Positions 47,495 through 56,276 are shown, counted from the first letter of the stretch. The stretch: DNA of 64,000 bases from Niveibacterium microcysteis (GCF_017161445.1 NZ_CP071060.1:3472001-3536000); one strand, 5' to 3'. Translations and numbers: made by a program. The notes: generated by a model not told the origin, from the sequence alone.

Positions 47495-47651
47495 CACCGA
47501 TCCGCAGCGGGTGCCGAAGGTCCAAAGTTCGCTAGTGTAGGACCAATTCGGACAATTCCACTATCATTTCCGCCGACGAACCGCTAAATGTTCGACTCCG
47601 ATCAAATTGGCCCGAATCCCGATACGGAGACCAAAACGTCGGTTCACAGGA
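47495..47651 (-). promoter_or_regulatory. Promoter region of the FeeM-PilZ gene with tandem repeat
   Basis: 157 bases between two minus-strand genes, lower in GC than the surroundings. On the minus strand GAATTGTCC is directly followed by GAATTGGTCC (47540-47558), and a TACACT hexamer lies just downstream as a possible -10. The tandem could be a regulator site overlapping the -35 region. No terminator for the FabG gene was seen. Confidence 0.35.
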
Positions 47652-48995
47652 TCATTTTCCTATCAGCGCGAGCCCACAAACGCGAATCGTGTTGCCGCTC
47701 AAACCACCGCTGGCGGGCAAGGCGAGGAAGGTGATCAACTCCGCCACGTCGCGCGGCAAACCGCCCTGCGACAACGCATTGAGGCGTCGCCCGGCTTCGC
47801 GTGTCATCAGCGGAATCTTCGCGGTCATCGGCGTTTCGATGAAGCCCGGCGCCACTGCGTTGATCGTGATGCCACGTGGAGCAAGCCGCGGCGCCTGCGC
47901 TGCGACATAGCCGATCAGCGCCGCCTTGCTGGTTGCGTAATTGGTCTGTCCGAAGTTGCCCGCCACGCCGCTGACCGACGACAGGCACACGATGCGGCCG
48001 GCATCGTGCAAGACCTCGCCCGCCAGCAAGGCCGCATCGATGGCCGCTATCGCGGCGAAATTCACCGCCATCACGCCATCCCAAAGCTCGGGCTTCATGT
48101 TGGCAAGCGTCTTGTCGCGGGTGATGCCGGCGTTATGAACGACCACGTCAACGCCGCCCGTCTTGTCGCGCAGGAAGGCCGCCAGCGTGGCGGGCGCATC
48201 CGGCGTGGCAATATCGAGCACCAGCGGTAGTCCGCCGACCCGGGTTGCGGTTTCGTACAAGGCATCGCGTGCCGCAGCGACATCGATGCAGACCACGCGC
48301 GCGCCCTCCTCCGCCAAGCGCTGAGCGGTCGCCGCACCAATCCCGCGCGCTGCACCCGTGACCAGCGCGACCTTGCCGGCAAGCTGGCACGCGCCCGCTT
48401 CGGTCACAGCTGCGGGCGCCAGCCGGAACACCTGCCCGGACACGTAAGTACAGCGCGGCCCACCGCAGAAGCGCACCAGTCCGGCGAGTTGTGTCTCCAC
48501 GCCAGGCGCCAGCCGCGCGAGGTTGGCCGTCGCACCGCGGCGCCCGATCTCCTTGCCGAGCGCGCGAACGAAACCTTCAATGCCGCGCGCAGCCGCTGCG
48601 GCCACCGGATCATCCAGCGCCGCCGGATCACGCGAGACCACCAGTACGCGCGCGTTGCGCGCAAGCCGCCGCAGCTTGGGCGCGAAGAACGCGTGCAATG
48701 CCGCCAAGTCCGCTGGGGTATGGCAGCCCGTAGCGTCGAACAGCAAGGTATCCGCGCTTTGACCCTCCGCGAGTTCGAGCGTGCAGCTTGCCCCAGCGCT
48801 TTCGGCTGCCTGCCGGAGCGCCGCCTGCGCGATGCCGCCGGGCGCCGCACCGCACACCACTACGCGCCCGGCCAAAGGCTGGGCGTCATAGCCTCCGGGC
48901 GCGCGTGCCAGACGCACCGGGGTCGGCAAACCCAGCCTGCGGATCAGGCCAGCGGTGCGGCGATCGTTGGCGAGGCGCAGCAGCAGGTCAGCCAT
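47652..48995 (-). CDS. Two-domain (high molecular weight) FabG-type 3-ketoacyl reductase
   Basis: Encodes 447 residues from ATG 48995, five bases after the thiolase stop. The N-terminal ~200 residues are a degenerate Rossmann domain without a usable nucleotide motif. The C-terminal half is a complete short-chain dehydrogenase with TGAARGIGAAT, NAG and the catalytic Ser, Tyr and Lys (SSVSGVAG...NYATSKAAL). This architecture is that of FabG4 of mycobacteria (454 residues), which reduces 3-ketoacyl-CoA with NADH. It forms an operon with the thiolase and likely works on acyl-CoA degradation or synthesis. Confidence 0.9.
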   Translation of the reverse strand: MADLLLRLANDRRTAGLIRRLGLPTPVRLARAPGGYDAQPLAGRVVVCGAAPGGIAQAALRQAAESAGASCTLELAEGQSADTLLFDATGCHTPADLAALHAFFAPKLRRLARNARVLVVSRDPAALDDPVAAAAARGIEGFVRALGKEIGRRGATANLARLAPGVETQLAGLVRFCGGPRCTYVSGQVFRLAPAAVTEAGACQLAGKVALVTGAARGIGAATAQRLAEEGARVVCIDVAAARDALYETATRVGGLPLVLDIATPDAPATLAAFLRDKTGGVDVVVHNAGITRDKTLANMKPELWDGVMAVNFAAIAAIDAALLAGEVLHDAGRIVCLSSVSGVAGNFGQTNYATSKAALIGYVAAQAPRLAPRGITINAVAPGFIETPMTAKIPLMTREAGRRLNALSQGGLPRDVAELITFLALPASGGLSGNTIRVCGLALIGK

Positions 48996-49000
48996 GGATA

Positions 49001-50284
49001 TCAGCGCTCCAGGATGGCGGTGACGCCCTGCCCGCCCGCCGCGCAGATCGAGATCAAGCCGCGCCCCGAACCCTTCTCGGCGAGCAGTTTCGCGAGCGTG
49101 GCGACAACACGGCCGCCGGTCGCGGCGAACGGATGGCCGGCCGCGATCGAGCTGCCCTTCACATTGAGGCGGCAGCGGTCGATGCTGCCAAGCGCGCCGG
49201 GCAAGCCCAGCTTCGTGCGGCAGAACTCGTCGCTCTCCCACGCGGCCAGGGTGCACAGCACCACCGCGGCGAAGGCTTCGTGAATCTCGTAGAAATCGAA
49301 GTCCTGCAGCGTCAGGCCAAGGCGCGCAAGCATGCGCGGAATGGCATAGGCCGGCGCCATCAGCAGGCCTTCGCGCTCATCAATGAAATCGACGGCCGCG
49401 ACCTCACCGGTGACGAGGTAGGCAAGGATGGGCAGGCCTTTCTTCTGCGCCCATTCCTCGCTCGCCAGCAGCACGGCCGAGGCGCCGTCGGTCAGCGGGG
49501 ACGCGTTCGCCGCGGTGATCGTGCCGCCGTTGCGATCGAAGGCCGGCGCCAGTTTGGCGAGCTTTTCGAGTGAGGAGTCGGGCCGCAGGTTGTTGTCGCG
49601 CTTGAGGCCGTGGTACGGCATCACCAGGTCGTCGAAGAAACCCTCGTCGTAGGCACGCGCAAGGTTCTGGTGACTGGCCAGCGCCAGCGCATCCTGCGCT
49701 TCGCGGCTAATGCCGTAGCGCTTTGCAGTGATTTCGGCGTGTTGCCCCATCGACTTGCCGGTGCGCGGCTCGGCGTTGGCTGGCAGTTCTGGCACGAGAT
49801 GCTTCGGGTTGATCGCACGCATCAGGTGCTTGAGCTTGGCGCTGGTGGTTTTCGCCGCGTTGAGATCCATCAGCGCACGTTGCAGGCCACGGTTGACCGC
49901 CACCGGCGCGTCCGACGTGGTATCCACACCGCAGGCGATACCGGCGTCGATCTGTCCGAGCGCAATCTTGTTCGCGACGAGGATCGCCGCCTCCAGCCCG
50001 GTGCCACAGGCCTGTTGCACGTCGAAGGCCGGGGTATTCGGACTCAATCCGGAGGACAGCACGCATTCCCGCACCATGTTCCAGTCACGGGAATGCTTCA
50101 TCACCGCACCACCGACAACTTCGCCGAGCAGTTCGCCCTGCAGATGGAGCTTCTCGACCAGGCCGCGCAGCGTGTCCGTCAGCATGGTCTTGTTGGTGAG
50201 CTGGGCGTAGGCAGTATTCGAGCGGGCGAACGGGATGCGGTTTGCACCCACGATCGCGACACGGCGCGGCAGCGCAGTCGGCAT
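49001..50284 (-). CDS. Acetyl-CoA C-acyltransferase (thiolase)
   Basis: Encodes 427 residues. The nucleophile is Cys93 in QQACGTGLEA. The histidine of EIHEAF, the second histidine in GHPFAATGGR and the C-terminal base cysteine in SICAAGGQG complete the thiolase active site. Sequence style is closer to FadI/FadA5-type degradative thiolases than to small biosynthetic PhaA. It cleaves 3-ketoacyl-CoA to acetyl-CoA. It is followed at once by the two-domain FabG gene, a pairing common in proteobacteria and actinobacteria. Confidence 0.94.
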   Translation of the reverse strand: MPTALPRRVAIVGANRIPFARSNTAYAQLTNKTMLTDTLRGLVEKLHLQGELLGEVVGGAVMKHSRDWNMVRECVLSSGLSPNTPAFDVQQACGTGLEAAILVANKIALGQIDAGIACGVDTTSDAPVAVNRGLQRALMDLNAAKTTSAKLKHLMRAINPKHLVPELPANAEPRTGKSMGQHAEITAKRYGISREAQDALALASHQNLARAYDEGFFDDLVMPYHGLKRDNNLRPDSSLEKLAKLAPAFDRNGGTITAANASPLTDGASAVLLASEEWAQKKGLPILAYLVTGEVAAVDFIDEREGLLMAPAYAIPRMLARLGLTLQDFDFYEIHEAFAAVVLCTLAAWESDEFCRTKLGLPGALGSIDRCRLNVKGSSIAAGHPFAATGGRVVATLAKLLAEKGSGRGLISICAAGGQGVTAILER

Positions 50285-50426
50285 GGCGTAGTCCTTTCAA
50301 GGGCGGCGTGATGCGCACGCCAGGCGATATGGAACGCGGGCGACGGGCAGATGGCCGTCGCATTGGCCGGCACTGTACGCAGCCGTACGGAAGACGGTCA
50401 AGGCAGTGGTTTCCCTTGCGGCGGGC

Positions 50427-51197
50427 TCAGGGGCGTTCGCCGGTCGTTGTGCGCGCGGCGTCAGCCAGCGCGGCGTTGATCCTTTCCAGCAATGCGTCAG
50501 GCACGGCACGGGTGCAAAACAAATGGCGCGTTTCGCCGCCGGGCAGGTCCCGGAAATGCACAACCGTCACCGATGCAGGCGGCACACCAGCCTGCGCGAT
50601 CAGGTAGTCGGCCTCCTCCTCGGCCGCCAACATCCAATCGGCACGCTCGGCCCTGATCATCTGCACCATCACCGGGGTTTCGACCGACACCATCTCCACC
50701 ACAGGGGGTGTTTGCTGGATCAAGCGCGACACGCTCGAACCGTAGGTCAACCCGGTCTTGTAGAGCATGCGCAAGCGCCGGTTGCGCAGCAGTTCGGCAA
50801 AGCTGGCGCCATCCTGCAGCCCGAGGCCGGCTCGTGCGATTGCAACCATGCCGCGATCGCGATAGAGCGGCGCGGAGAGTTTTCCCACCAACTCACGTTG
50901 GGGGTTGCGGTAGAGACCCACCGCGCATGCATAGGTGTCGCCACGCTCGATCAGCGCGAACTGCCGCGCCAACGGCGTTGCTTCCCAGCGGAATGGAATA
51001 CCGGCGCGGCGCAGGGCCGCGACAGCCGGTGTCGCGGTCAGGCCACTCACCTTGCCAGACGGGTCGGTCGAATTGAAGGGCGGCCGTTCGTTGAAATACA
51101 GCGTCAGGACATCGTCGGCGCACACATCAGCGGATAGCGCGAGGCCGCCGAACAGGGCCGTCAGGCCGAGCGAGCGGACTGTCATCCATTCAGCCAT
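50427..51197 (-). CDS. Periplasmic solute-binding protein, family 3-like
   Basis: Encodes 256 residues. A signal peptide (about 1-27, ending CADD or nearby) precedes an SBP_bac_3-type domain beginning LTLYFNERPPFNSTDPSGKVSGL. No ABC transporter permease or ATPase is near. This is a second orphan binding protein in the window (the first is at 40981) and the two are not close copies. Such proteins in beta-proteobacteria may feed sensor kinases or be extracytoplasmic scavengers. Ligand unknown. Confidence 0.85.
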   Translation of the reverse strand: MAEWMTVRSLGLTALFGGLALSADVCADDVLTLYFNERPPFNSTDPSGKVSGLTATPAVAALRRAGIPFRWEATPLARQFALIERGDTYACAVGLYRNPQRELVGKLSAPLYRDRGMVAIARAGLGLQDGASFAELLRNRRLRMLYKTGLTYGSSVSRLIQQTPPVVEMVSVETPVMVQMIRAERADWMLAAEEEADYLIAQAGVPPASVTVVHFRDLPGGETRHLFCTRAVPDALLERINAALADAARTTTGERP

Positions 51198-51485
51198 TGG
51201 CGCGAGTCCATGTCTGCCGATTCGCTCGACAACACGGGCCCCTGCTTAGCAGCAAATCGCGCGCACCCGACATATCCCTCCCGTGTCCCCAGCGTCCCGC
51301 CCATCGCAGTCGTCGCTGCAGAAGCAAGCCTGTAGCGGCCGGACTGCCGTTACAGCATTCCGGCTTAACGGCACCTCCAACGGCCGCTTTAACGTGCTCC
51401 GAGCCCCCAGCGTGGCAGACCGCACGCGCCCTGGGATGGGCGGCGGCTAGACTCGCCGCGTTTTCCTCGCCCACCAGAGAACCTC
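51198..51485. other. Intergenic, upstream of DUF350 gene
   Basis: 288 bases between two divergent genes. No reading frame of note, no clear terminator and no strong operator. The start of DUF350 is preceded by a weak AGAGAACCTC site. The region must hold both promoters. Confidence 0.4.
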
Positions 51486-51716
51486 ATGACTCCTGATTTC
51501 ATCACCGCCACCGCCTTCAATCTGGGCATGAACCTGCTGCACGCCGTGCTGGGTCTGATCGCAGGGGTCGTTGGTCTGCGCTTCGTCGACAGCGTGCTGC
51601 TCAAGTCGCTCGACTTCGAGGAAGAACTCAAGAAGGGCAACATCGCGGTCGCGATCTTCGCCTCGACGATGCTGCTGTTCATTGCGGTGCTGCTCTCCTT
51701 CGGGTTGCGCGGATGA
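51486..51716 (+). CDS. DUF350 (YjfL-type) membrane protein
   Basis: Encodes 76 residues. Two hydrophobic helices (about 15-38 and 50-73) separated by a DFEEELKKGN loop, which is the DUF350 pattern of one repeat unit. DUF350 proteins form small oligomeric membrane units, often fused or paired with ATP-grasp enzymes or polyamine-related proteins in E. coli (YjfL). Function unknown. It overlaps the transglutaminase-like gene by four bases. Confidence 0.85.
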   Translation: MTPDFITATAFNLGMNLLHAVLGLIAGVVGLRFVDSVLLKSLDFEEELKKGNIAVAIFASTMLLFIAVLLSFGLRG

Positions 51717-52561
51717 CCACCGGCAAGCCGGGCGCCCACCGCCCGCTCCTGCTGCTAAGCGGCCTCGCCTGTGCGTTGGTTGCGATTGGCGCCTACGGCC
51801 GCAGCGATGTGCCGCTGGTCATCGAACCCGATTGGCGAATCGACTGGCACGCGGCAACTCAGCAAGGTAAGGCGTCTGCCGGCACCGATTCGGTGGTGCG
51901 GCTGAGCAACGGCAAACAGGTGCATGAGCAACAACTCGACCGCACCGTTGCGCGCCATCAGGGGCCGGATCGCTGGCTGCCCTACCACTTCAGTGTGGGC
52001 GGCGCCCCTGTCACCACCGTTGCACCAGGGACCGATCGGCACCATCACTTCGTCAATCACTTCCTCGAGGGCTTCGTGCCGATGCCGAAAGCGGAGCCTT
52101 GGGTGCCGCTGTACGTGATTGCGCATCGCAAGACCTATGTCGAGGATCCGCAACAGTACGGCGTGCGCGAGATGTGGCAGACCTCGCGCGAGTCGATGGG
52201 CAATCCTCGCGGCGACTGCGAAGACCACGCGATCGCCCTCGCTGACTGGCTGATCGGGCTCGGCAAGGACGCCCGCGTCGTGCTCGGCACGATGAATGGC
52301 GGCGGCCACGCCTGGGTGGTGGTTCGAGAAAACGAGCAGACCTGGCTGCTCGAAGCCACCCGCAAGCGGCGCACGCGGCATTGGTCCTACCCGCTCGCGA
52401 GCCTGCATCCGGAATACGTGCCACGTGAGATGTTCGACCGCGAACGCTGGTGGCAGAACACTGGCGGTGCAACCGTGGATTACACAGGCTCTCACTGGCT
52501 GCTTGGCGCACGCTTTGAGCGCCCGGCCCCGTCTGGCGCGAACCCCGCTTCAGGCAGCTAA
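51713..52561 (+). CDS. Transglutaminase-like cysteine protease fold protein, exported
   Basis: Encodes 282 residues. An N-terminal hydrophobic segment (about 12-29) suggests a signal or anchor. A transglutaminase-like core has the catalytic cysteine in NPRGDCEDHAI, the histidine in GGGHAWVVV and a third residue further on. Exported transglutaminase-like proteins may act on periplasmic amides. The ATG overlaps DUF350 (ATGA), so the pair is translated together. Substrate unknown. Confidence 0.84.
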   Translation: MTTGKPGAHRPLLLLSGLACALVAIGAYGRSDVPLVIEPDWRIDWHAATQQGKASAGTDSVVRLSNGKQVHEQQLDRTVARHQGPDRWLPYHFSVGGAPVTTVAPGTDRHHHFVNHFLEGFVPMPKAEPWVPLYVIAHRKTYVEDPQQYGVREMWQTSRESMGNPRGDCEDHAIALADWLIGLGKDARVVLGTMNGGGHAWVVVRENEQTWLLEATRKRRTRHWSYPLASLHPEYVPREMFDRERWWQNTGGATVDYTGSHWLLGARFERPAPSGANPASGS

Positions 52562-52645
52562 GCGCCGACGCCGGAACGCCTCCGTTCCGCACCGAAATGG
52601 GGCGGGTGCCCATATTTCGCAGCGCACCGTGCGACAGTACCGGTT

Positions 52646-52692
52646 CTAGGGTTTTCCCTAGGCCTTGCCAAGGCATGCCGAACGGGTATTCT
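52646..52692 (+). promoter_or_regulatory. Palindromic operator CTAGGG-TTTT-CCCTAG and promoter
   Basis: A perfect palindrome CTAGGGTTTTCCCTAG (52646-52661) lies just before TTGCCA (52665-52670) and, 16 bases on, TATTCT (52687-52692). It is centred about 45 bases before the expected transcription start, a spot typical of an activator. The gene it should serve begins at 52728. The regulator is unknown, possibly a LuxR/NarL-type response regulator. Confidence 0.55.
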
Positions 52693-52727
52693 GACTGCGC
52701 CCTTAAAACTATTCCAAAGGCATAACC

Positions 52728-53129
52728 ATGACCGAGGCAATGCAGGCCCAGGTGGAGACAAACTTCATCGAGGGCATCGACCATCTGCTGGCTCAGATGG
52801 AAGAAGTCGTTCAACCCACCCCCCACGCTGCCGACGGCGCACCGCAGGTGTTGCCCCCTGGCGCCACTCATCTGTCGCAACACCGCGTACGCGGCCGGAT
52901 CAGCGGCTGGTGGCTGACCACCGAAGAACGCAATGTGCAAATGACCGACGCCGCTGGCGTGATCGGTGCGGTGCTGCGAAGCCACCGCGGCAGCACGACC
53001 CCCATCGTCGCCTACGATCCGCTGAGCAAACGCATCGAGACGGAATCGGGCAGCATCTACGAGCTGGGCATGCCCGACACCGCCTTCGCGGCGCGCGGTC
53101 GCCATGTGCTGCGCAAACTGGGGTTCTGA
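52728..53129 (+). CDS. Protein of unknown function with dedicated operator
   Basis: Encodes 133 residues, with no signal peptide and no transmembrane helix. The N-terminal half (1-50) is acidic and probably helical; the C-terminal half looks beta-rich (GRISGWWLTTEERN, IETESGSIYELG). No cysteine and no motif I recognise. The gene is preceded by the palindrome-bearing promoter at 52646-52692, so it appears to be under specific control, and is followed after 89 bases by the Cache protein. Confidence 0.7.
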   Translation: MTEAMQAQVETNFIEGIDHLLAQMEEVVQPTPHAADGAPQVLPPGATHLSQHRVRGRISGWWLTTEERNVQMTDAAGVIGAVLRSHRGSTTPIVAYDPLSKRIETESGSIYELGMPDTAFAARGRHVLRKLGF

Positions 53130-53218
53130 CACAACGATACGCTACGCATTTCCCCGGAACGGCCGTTAACGCGGCAGAGCCCAGCGGGCTCCGCACAACG
53201 TTCCACAAAGGAGGGGAA

Positions 53219-53695
53219 ATGAAGATCTTTCGCAACATCCTGATCGCAGGCCTGGTCGCCCTCACGGCCAATACCGCAGCGATTGCAGAGGAGAAGGCCA
53301 GTCGCGAGGAGGCAAAAGCCCTCGTCGACAAGGCGCTGGCCCACATCAAAAGTGCCGGACCGGACGCCGCCTTCACCGACTTCAGCACGCCTGGCAGCAA
53401 GCCTTGGCACGATCGCGACCTCTACCTCTTCGCGTACGACTTCACCGGCAAGAACATCGCCCACGGCGCGAACCCGAAGCTTCGCAACACCAACCTGATT
53501 GACCTGAAGACCGCTGACGGCAAGATGCTGATCCGCGACATGGTCGAAATGACCCGCAGCAAGGGCGAAGGCTGGATCGACTACGACTGGCCGCACCCGC
53601 AGACCAAGGCGCTTGAGAAGAAGAGCGCGTACGTGAAACGCATCCCCGGTATGGACGCCTTCATTGGTAGCGGCATCTACAACCTGGGCAAGTAA
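53219..53695 (+). CDS. Stand-alone periplasmic Cache-domain protein
   Basis: Encodes 158 residues from ATG 53219, preceded by a strong AAGGAGGGG; a longer upstream frame is not credible. A signal peptide (about 1-23) leads to a single Cache_2-like domain with the family marks GANPKLRNTNLIDLKTADGK, WIDYDWPHP and VKRIPGMDAFIGSGIY. In chemoreceptors such domains bind small organic acids or amines; here no signalling module is attached, so it may be a secreted sensor partner or carrier. Ligand unknown. Confidence 0.85.
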   Translation: MKIFRNILIAGLVALTANTAAIAEEKASREEAKALVDKALAHIKSAGPDAAFTDFSTPGSKPWHDRDLYLFAYDFTGKNIAHGANPKLRNTNLIDLKTADGKMLIRDMVEMTRSKGEGWIDYDWPHPQTKALEKKSAYVKRIPGMDAFIGSGIYNLGK

Positions 53696-53770
53696 GGCCA
53701 AGACGGCGGCGCCGGCCGCGCCGCCGCAACTGCGGTAGAGTCCGGGTCTCGCCCGCACGCCACCGCTCTT

Positions 53771-54430
53771 GTGTCGCATCAGATTCCGTATCACCCACCG
53801 CCGCACTGCGGCCTCGACATCGTCTTCGCCGACGACACGATGATCGTGCTGAACAAGCCTGCGGGCCTGCTCTCGGTGCCGGGACGCGGCGACGCGATGC
53901 AGGACAGCCTGGCGAGCCGCGTGCAGGCAGCGTATCCGGAAGCCCTCATCGTGCATCGGCTGGATCTCGCCACTTCAGGCCTGATCGTGATGGCGCGCGG
54001 CGCCGCACACCACCGCACGCTAAGCCTAGCTTTCCAGGGGCGCGCGGTGGAAAAGCGCTACATCGCCGTCGTGGCCGGTGACCCCGACGCGGAAGCCGGT
54101 TCGGTCGACCTGCCCTTGATCTGCGACTGGCCAAATCGGCCGCGCCAGAAAGTGGACCACGCGCTTGGCAAGCCCTCACTGACCCGCTGGCGGGTGCTTG
54201 CGCGCGAAGGCGGCCGCTCGCGACTGGAGCTCGAACCGGTGACCGGACGATCTCACCAGTTGCGGGTTCATCTGGCCGAAATCGGTCACGCAATCCTCGG
54301 CGATCCGCTTTACGCCCTGCCCGCCGATCGCGACGCGGCGCCGCGCCTGTTGCTGCACGCCGCCGCGCTCAGCCTGCCGCACCCGACAAGCGGGGAGCGG
54401 CTCAACTTGCGCAGCGAGGCGCCCTTCTGA
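53771..54430 (+). CDS. rluA: RluA-family pseudouridine synthase
   Basis: Encodes 219 residues from GTG 53771. It isomerises uridine to pseudouridine in RNA; RluA modifies 23S position 746 and tRNA position 32. The catalytic segment VHRLDLATSGLIV (about 61-73) contains the essential aspartate. The N-terminus IVFADDTMIVLNKPAGLLSVPG and the RSHQLRVHLAEIGHAILGDPLY block are family hallmarks. The length matches RluA rather than RluC/D, since it lacks an S4 domain. The DUF2520 gene starts within its stop codon (TGATG). Confidence 0.92.
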   Translation: MSHQIPYHPPPHCGLDIVFADDTMIVLNKPAGLLSVPGRGDAMQDSLASRVQAAYPEALIVHRLDLATSGLIVMARGAAHHRTLSLAFQGRAVEKRYIAVVAGDPDAEAGSVDLPLICDWPNRPRQKVDHALGKPSLTRWRVLAREGGRSRLELEPVTGRSHQLRVHLAEIGHAILGDPLYALPADRDAAPRLLLHAAALSLPHPTSGERLNLRSEAPF

Positions 54431-55308
54431 TGCCAGACACCCCGCCGGACTTCAACCTCGTCGGTTGCGGGCGCCTGGGCCGCAGCATCACTCGGCTGCT
54501 GCACACACATGGGCTGGTGCGTGTTGCCCAACTGATTGACTGTGCCGAAGAACCCGCCCGTGCGACGCAAGCGTTCGTCGGCGCTGGCGAGCCCGTCGCT
54601 TTCAAATCGCTGCGCCCCGCCGCGATCACGCTGATCGCTACGCCGGACGACGCCATCGCGCAGGTCGCGGCAGCGCTCGCTTGCCAGATGCCGCCAGGCA
54701 GCATCGTGTTTCACTGCAGCGGCGCCTTGCCCAGCAGCGCACTCACGCCACTGCGTGAAGCCGGCTGCGCCATCGCAAGCCTGCACCCGTTGCGAAGCTT
54801 CGCCAGCCCGGACCAAGCCGTTGCAGACTTCGCGGGCACCGCCTGCGGCTGCGAGGGCGACGAAGCCGCGCTGGCCGTGCTCGGCCCGATGTTCGACGCC
54901 ATCGGCGCACGGCGCTTTGCGATCGACCCCGCCGGAAAGTTGCTCTATCACGCCGGCGCCGTACTCGCCTGTAACCACCTTGTCGCGCTGATGGAGGCGG
55001 CGCTGCGCAGCATGGAAGCGGCCGGCGTGCCGCGCGACGCGGCGTGGCCTGCTTTACGTCCGTTGATCGAAGGCACCTTTGCGAACCTCGATCGCGTCGG
55101 GCCGCGTGCCGCCTTGACCGGCCCGGTTGCGCGCGACGACCGCGATACCGTGCTGGCGGAATGGGCCGCCACTGCGGCGGTCGACGCTCCGCTGGGCGAC
55201 GTGTATCGGGCGCTGTCGCGCATGGCACTGACGCTCACGCCGCCCGGTGGCCGCCTCAGCCCGGACGACCTCGAAGCAGCTGCAGCAGACGATCGCCGAA
55301 CAGGTTGA
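54430..55308 (+). CDS. DUF2520 / Rossmann-like oxidoreductase
   Basis: Encodes 292 residues. A Rossmann nucleotide-binding start VGCGRLGRSITRLL (about 11-24) is followed by a region resembling ketopantoate or pyrroline-5-carboxylate reductase (FHCSGALPSSAL, SLHPLRSF). The C-terminal DUF2520 domain includes YHAGAVLACNHLVAL. Enzyme activity is not known. It starts within the rluA stop codon, and its 3' end overlaps eamA by 53 bases on the opposite strand. Confidence 0.86.
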   Translation: MPDTPPDFNLVGCGRLGRSITRLLHTHGLVRVAQLIDCAEEPARATQAFVGAGEPVAFKSLRPAAITLIATPDDAIAQVAAALACQMPPGSIVFHCSGALPSSALTPLREAGCAIASLHPLRSFASPDQAVADFAGTACGCEGDEAALAVLGPMFDAIGARRFAIDPAGKLLYHAGAVLACNHLVALMEAALRSMEAAGVPRDAAWPALRPLIEGTFANLDRVGPRAALTGPVARDDRDTVLAEWAATAAVDAPLGDVYRALSRMALTLTPPGGRLSPDDLEAAAADDRRTG

Positions 55309-56152
55309 TCGCCAGTCCGGTCATCACCAACGCAGCCGCCAGGAGTTTCCAGGCCGGCAACGTTTCGCCGGCGAGCAAGCTCGCCGCCCCCATGCCGAAC
55401 ACGGGAACCAACAGGGCACTGGGCGTGACCACCGCGGCCGGATGGCGCGCCAGCAGCCAGTTCCACACGCCGTAGCCAAACAGCGTATTGCCGACCGCCT
55501 GCCACAGCACCGCAGCCCACGCCACCCAGGAGGCCTCGGTCAAGGCTTGCGACATCAACGCCGGCCCCTCGACCGCAGCGCTCAGCGCAAACAGCGGCGG
55601 CACCGCGAACAGGCTGGACCACGCCATGAACGCGAGCACATCGACGCGGCCAACGCTGCGCGCGACGGTGTTGGCACCCGCCCAGCCGAGCGCCGCACCC
55701 AATACCAGCGCCAGCCCGGTGGCGGTTACCGCCGCCCCCGGCACGCCGGTGACATGCACCGCGATCACCGCGATGCCGGCCAGCGCGAGGGCGAGCGCAA
55801 CGCCCTGCTCGCGCCGCAAGCGCTCGCCGCGTTGCCAACGCGCAAGGCCGATCGTGAAGAAGACCTGCGACTGGATTACCAGTGACGCCAAGCCCGGCGA
55901 AATGTCGTGCTGCATCGCGAGGAACAGCAGACCGAACTGCCCCACACCTAGCAGTACGCCAAAGGCTGCCAGCTTGCTCCACGGCACCGCGGGGCGCTTG
56001 AGCAGGAACACCAGCGGCACCGCAGAGAGCAGAAACCGCATCGCAGCAAACAGAAAGGGCGGCAACTCGTGCAGCCCGAGCTTGATCACGACGAAATTGG
56101 TGCCCCACACGAACACCACGGCAAGGGCGAGCAACAGGTGAGAGGCCGGCAT
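55256..56152 (-). CDS. eamA: EamA family cysteine/O-acetylserine exporter-like protein
   Basis: Encodes 298 residues. Ten transmembrane helices in two EamA repeats (DMT superfamily). The sequence follows E. coli EamA closely, including VVVFVWGTNFVVIKLGLH-type opening and the FGYGVWNWLLARHP region. E. coli EamA (YdeD) exports O-acetylserine and cysteine-pathway metabolites; the true substrate here is untested. It stands alone and is convergent with the DUF2520 gene. Confidence 0.88.
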   Translation of the reverse strand: MPASHLLLALAVVFVWGTNFVVIKLGLHELPPFLFAAMRFLLSAVPLVFLLKRPAVPWSKLAAFGVLLGVGQFGLLFLAMQHDISPGLASLVIQSQVFFTIGLARWQRGERLRREQGVALALALAGIAVIAVHVTGVPGAAVTATGLALVLGAALGWAGANTVARSVGRVDVLAFMAWSSLFAVPPLFALSAAVEGPALMSQALTEASWVAWAAVLWQAVGNTLFGYGVWNWLLARHPAAVVTPSALLVPVFGMGAASLLAGETLPAWKLLAAALVMTGLAINLFGDRLLQLLRGRPG

Positions 56153-56276
56153 CGGTTACACCGCAAAGAAGGTCGCCCACAGTCTAGGCGCCCGCATCGC
56201 GCCAAGAATGTCGGCGGTGTATCAGTCGCCGCCCGTGATCCGCGACAATGGCGATTTAGCCGCGTAAGCAGCCACC

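Noticed and set aside
53705..53725. GGCGGCGC/GCGCCGCC hairpin after the Cache gene
   Set aside because: Strong stem but no T tract follows it.
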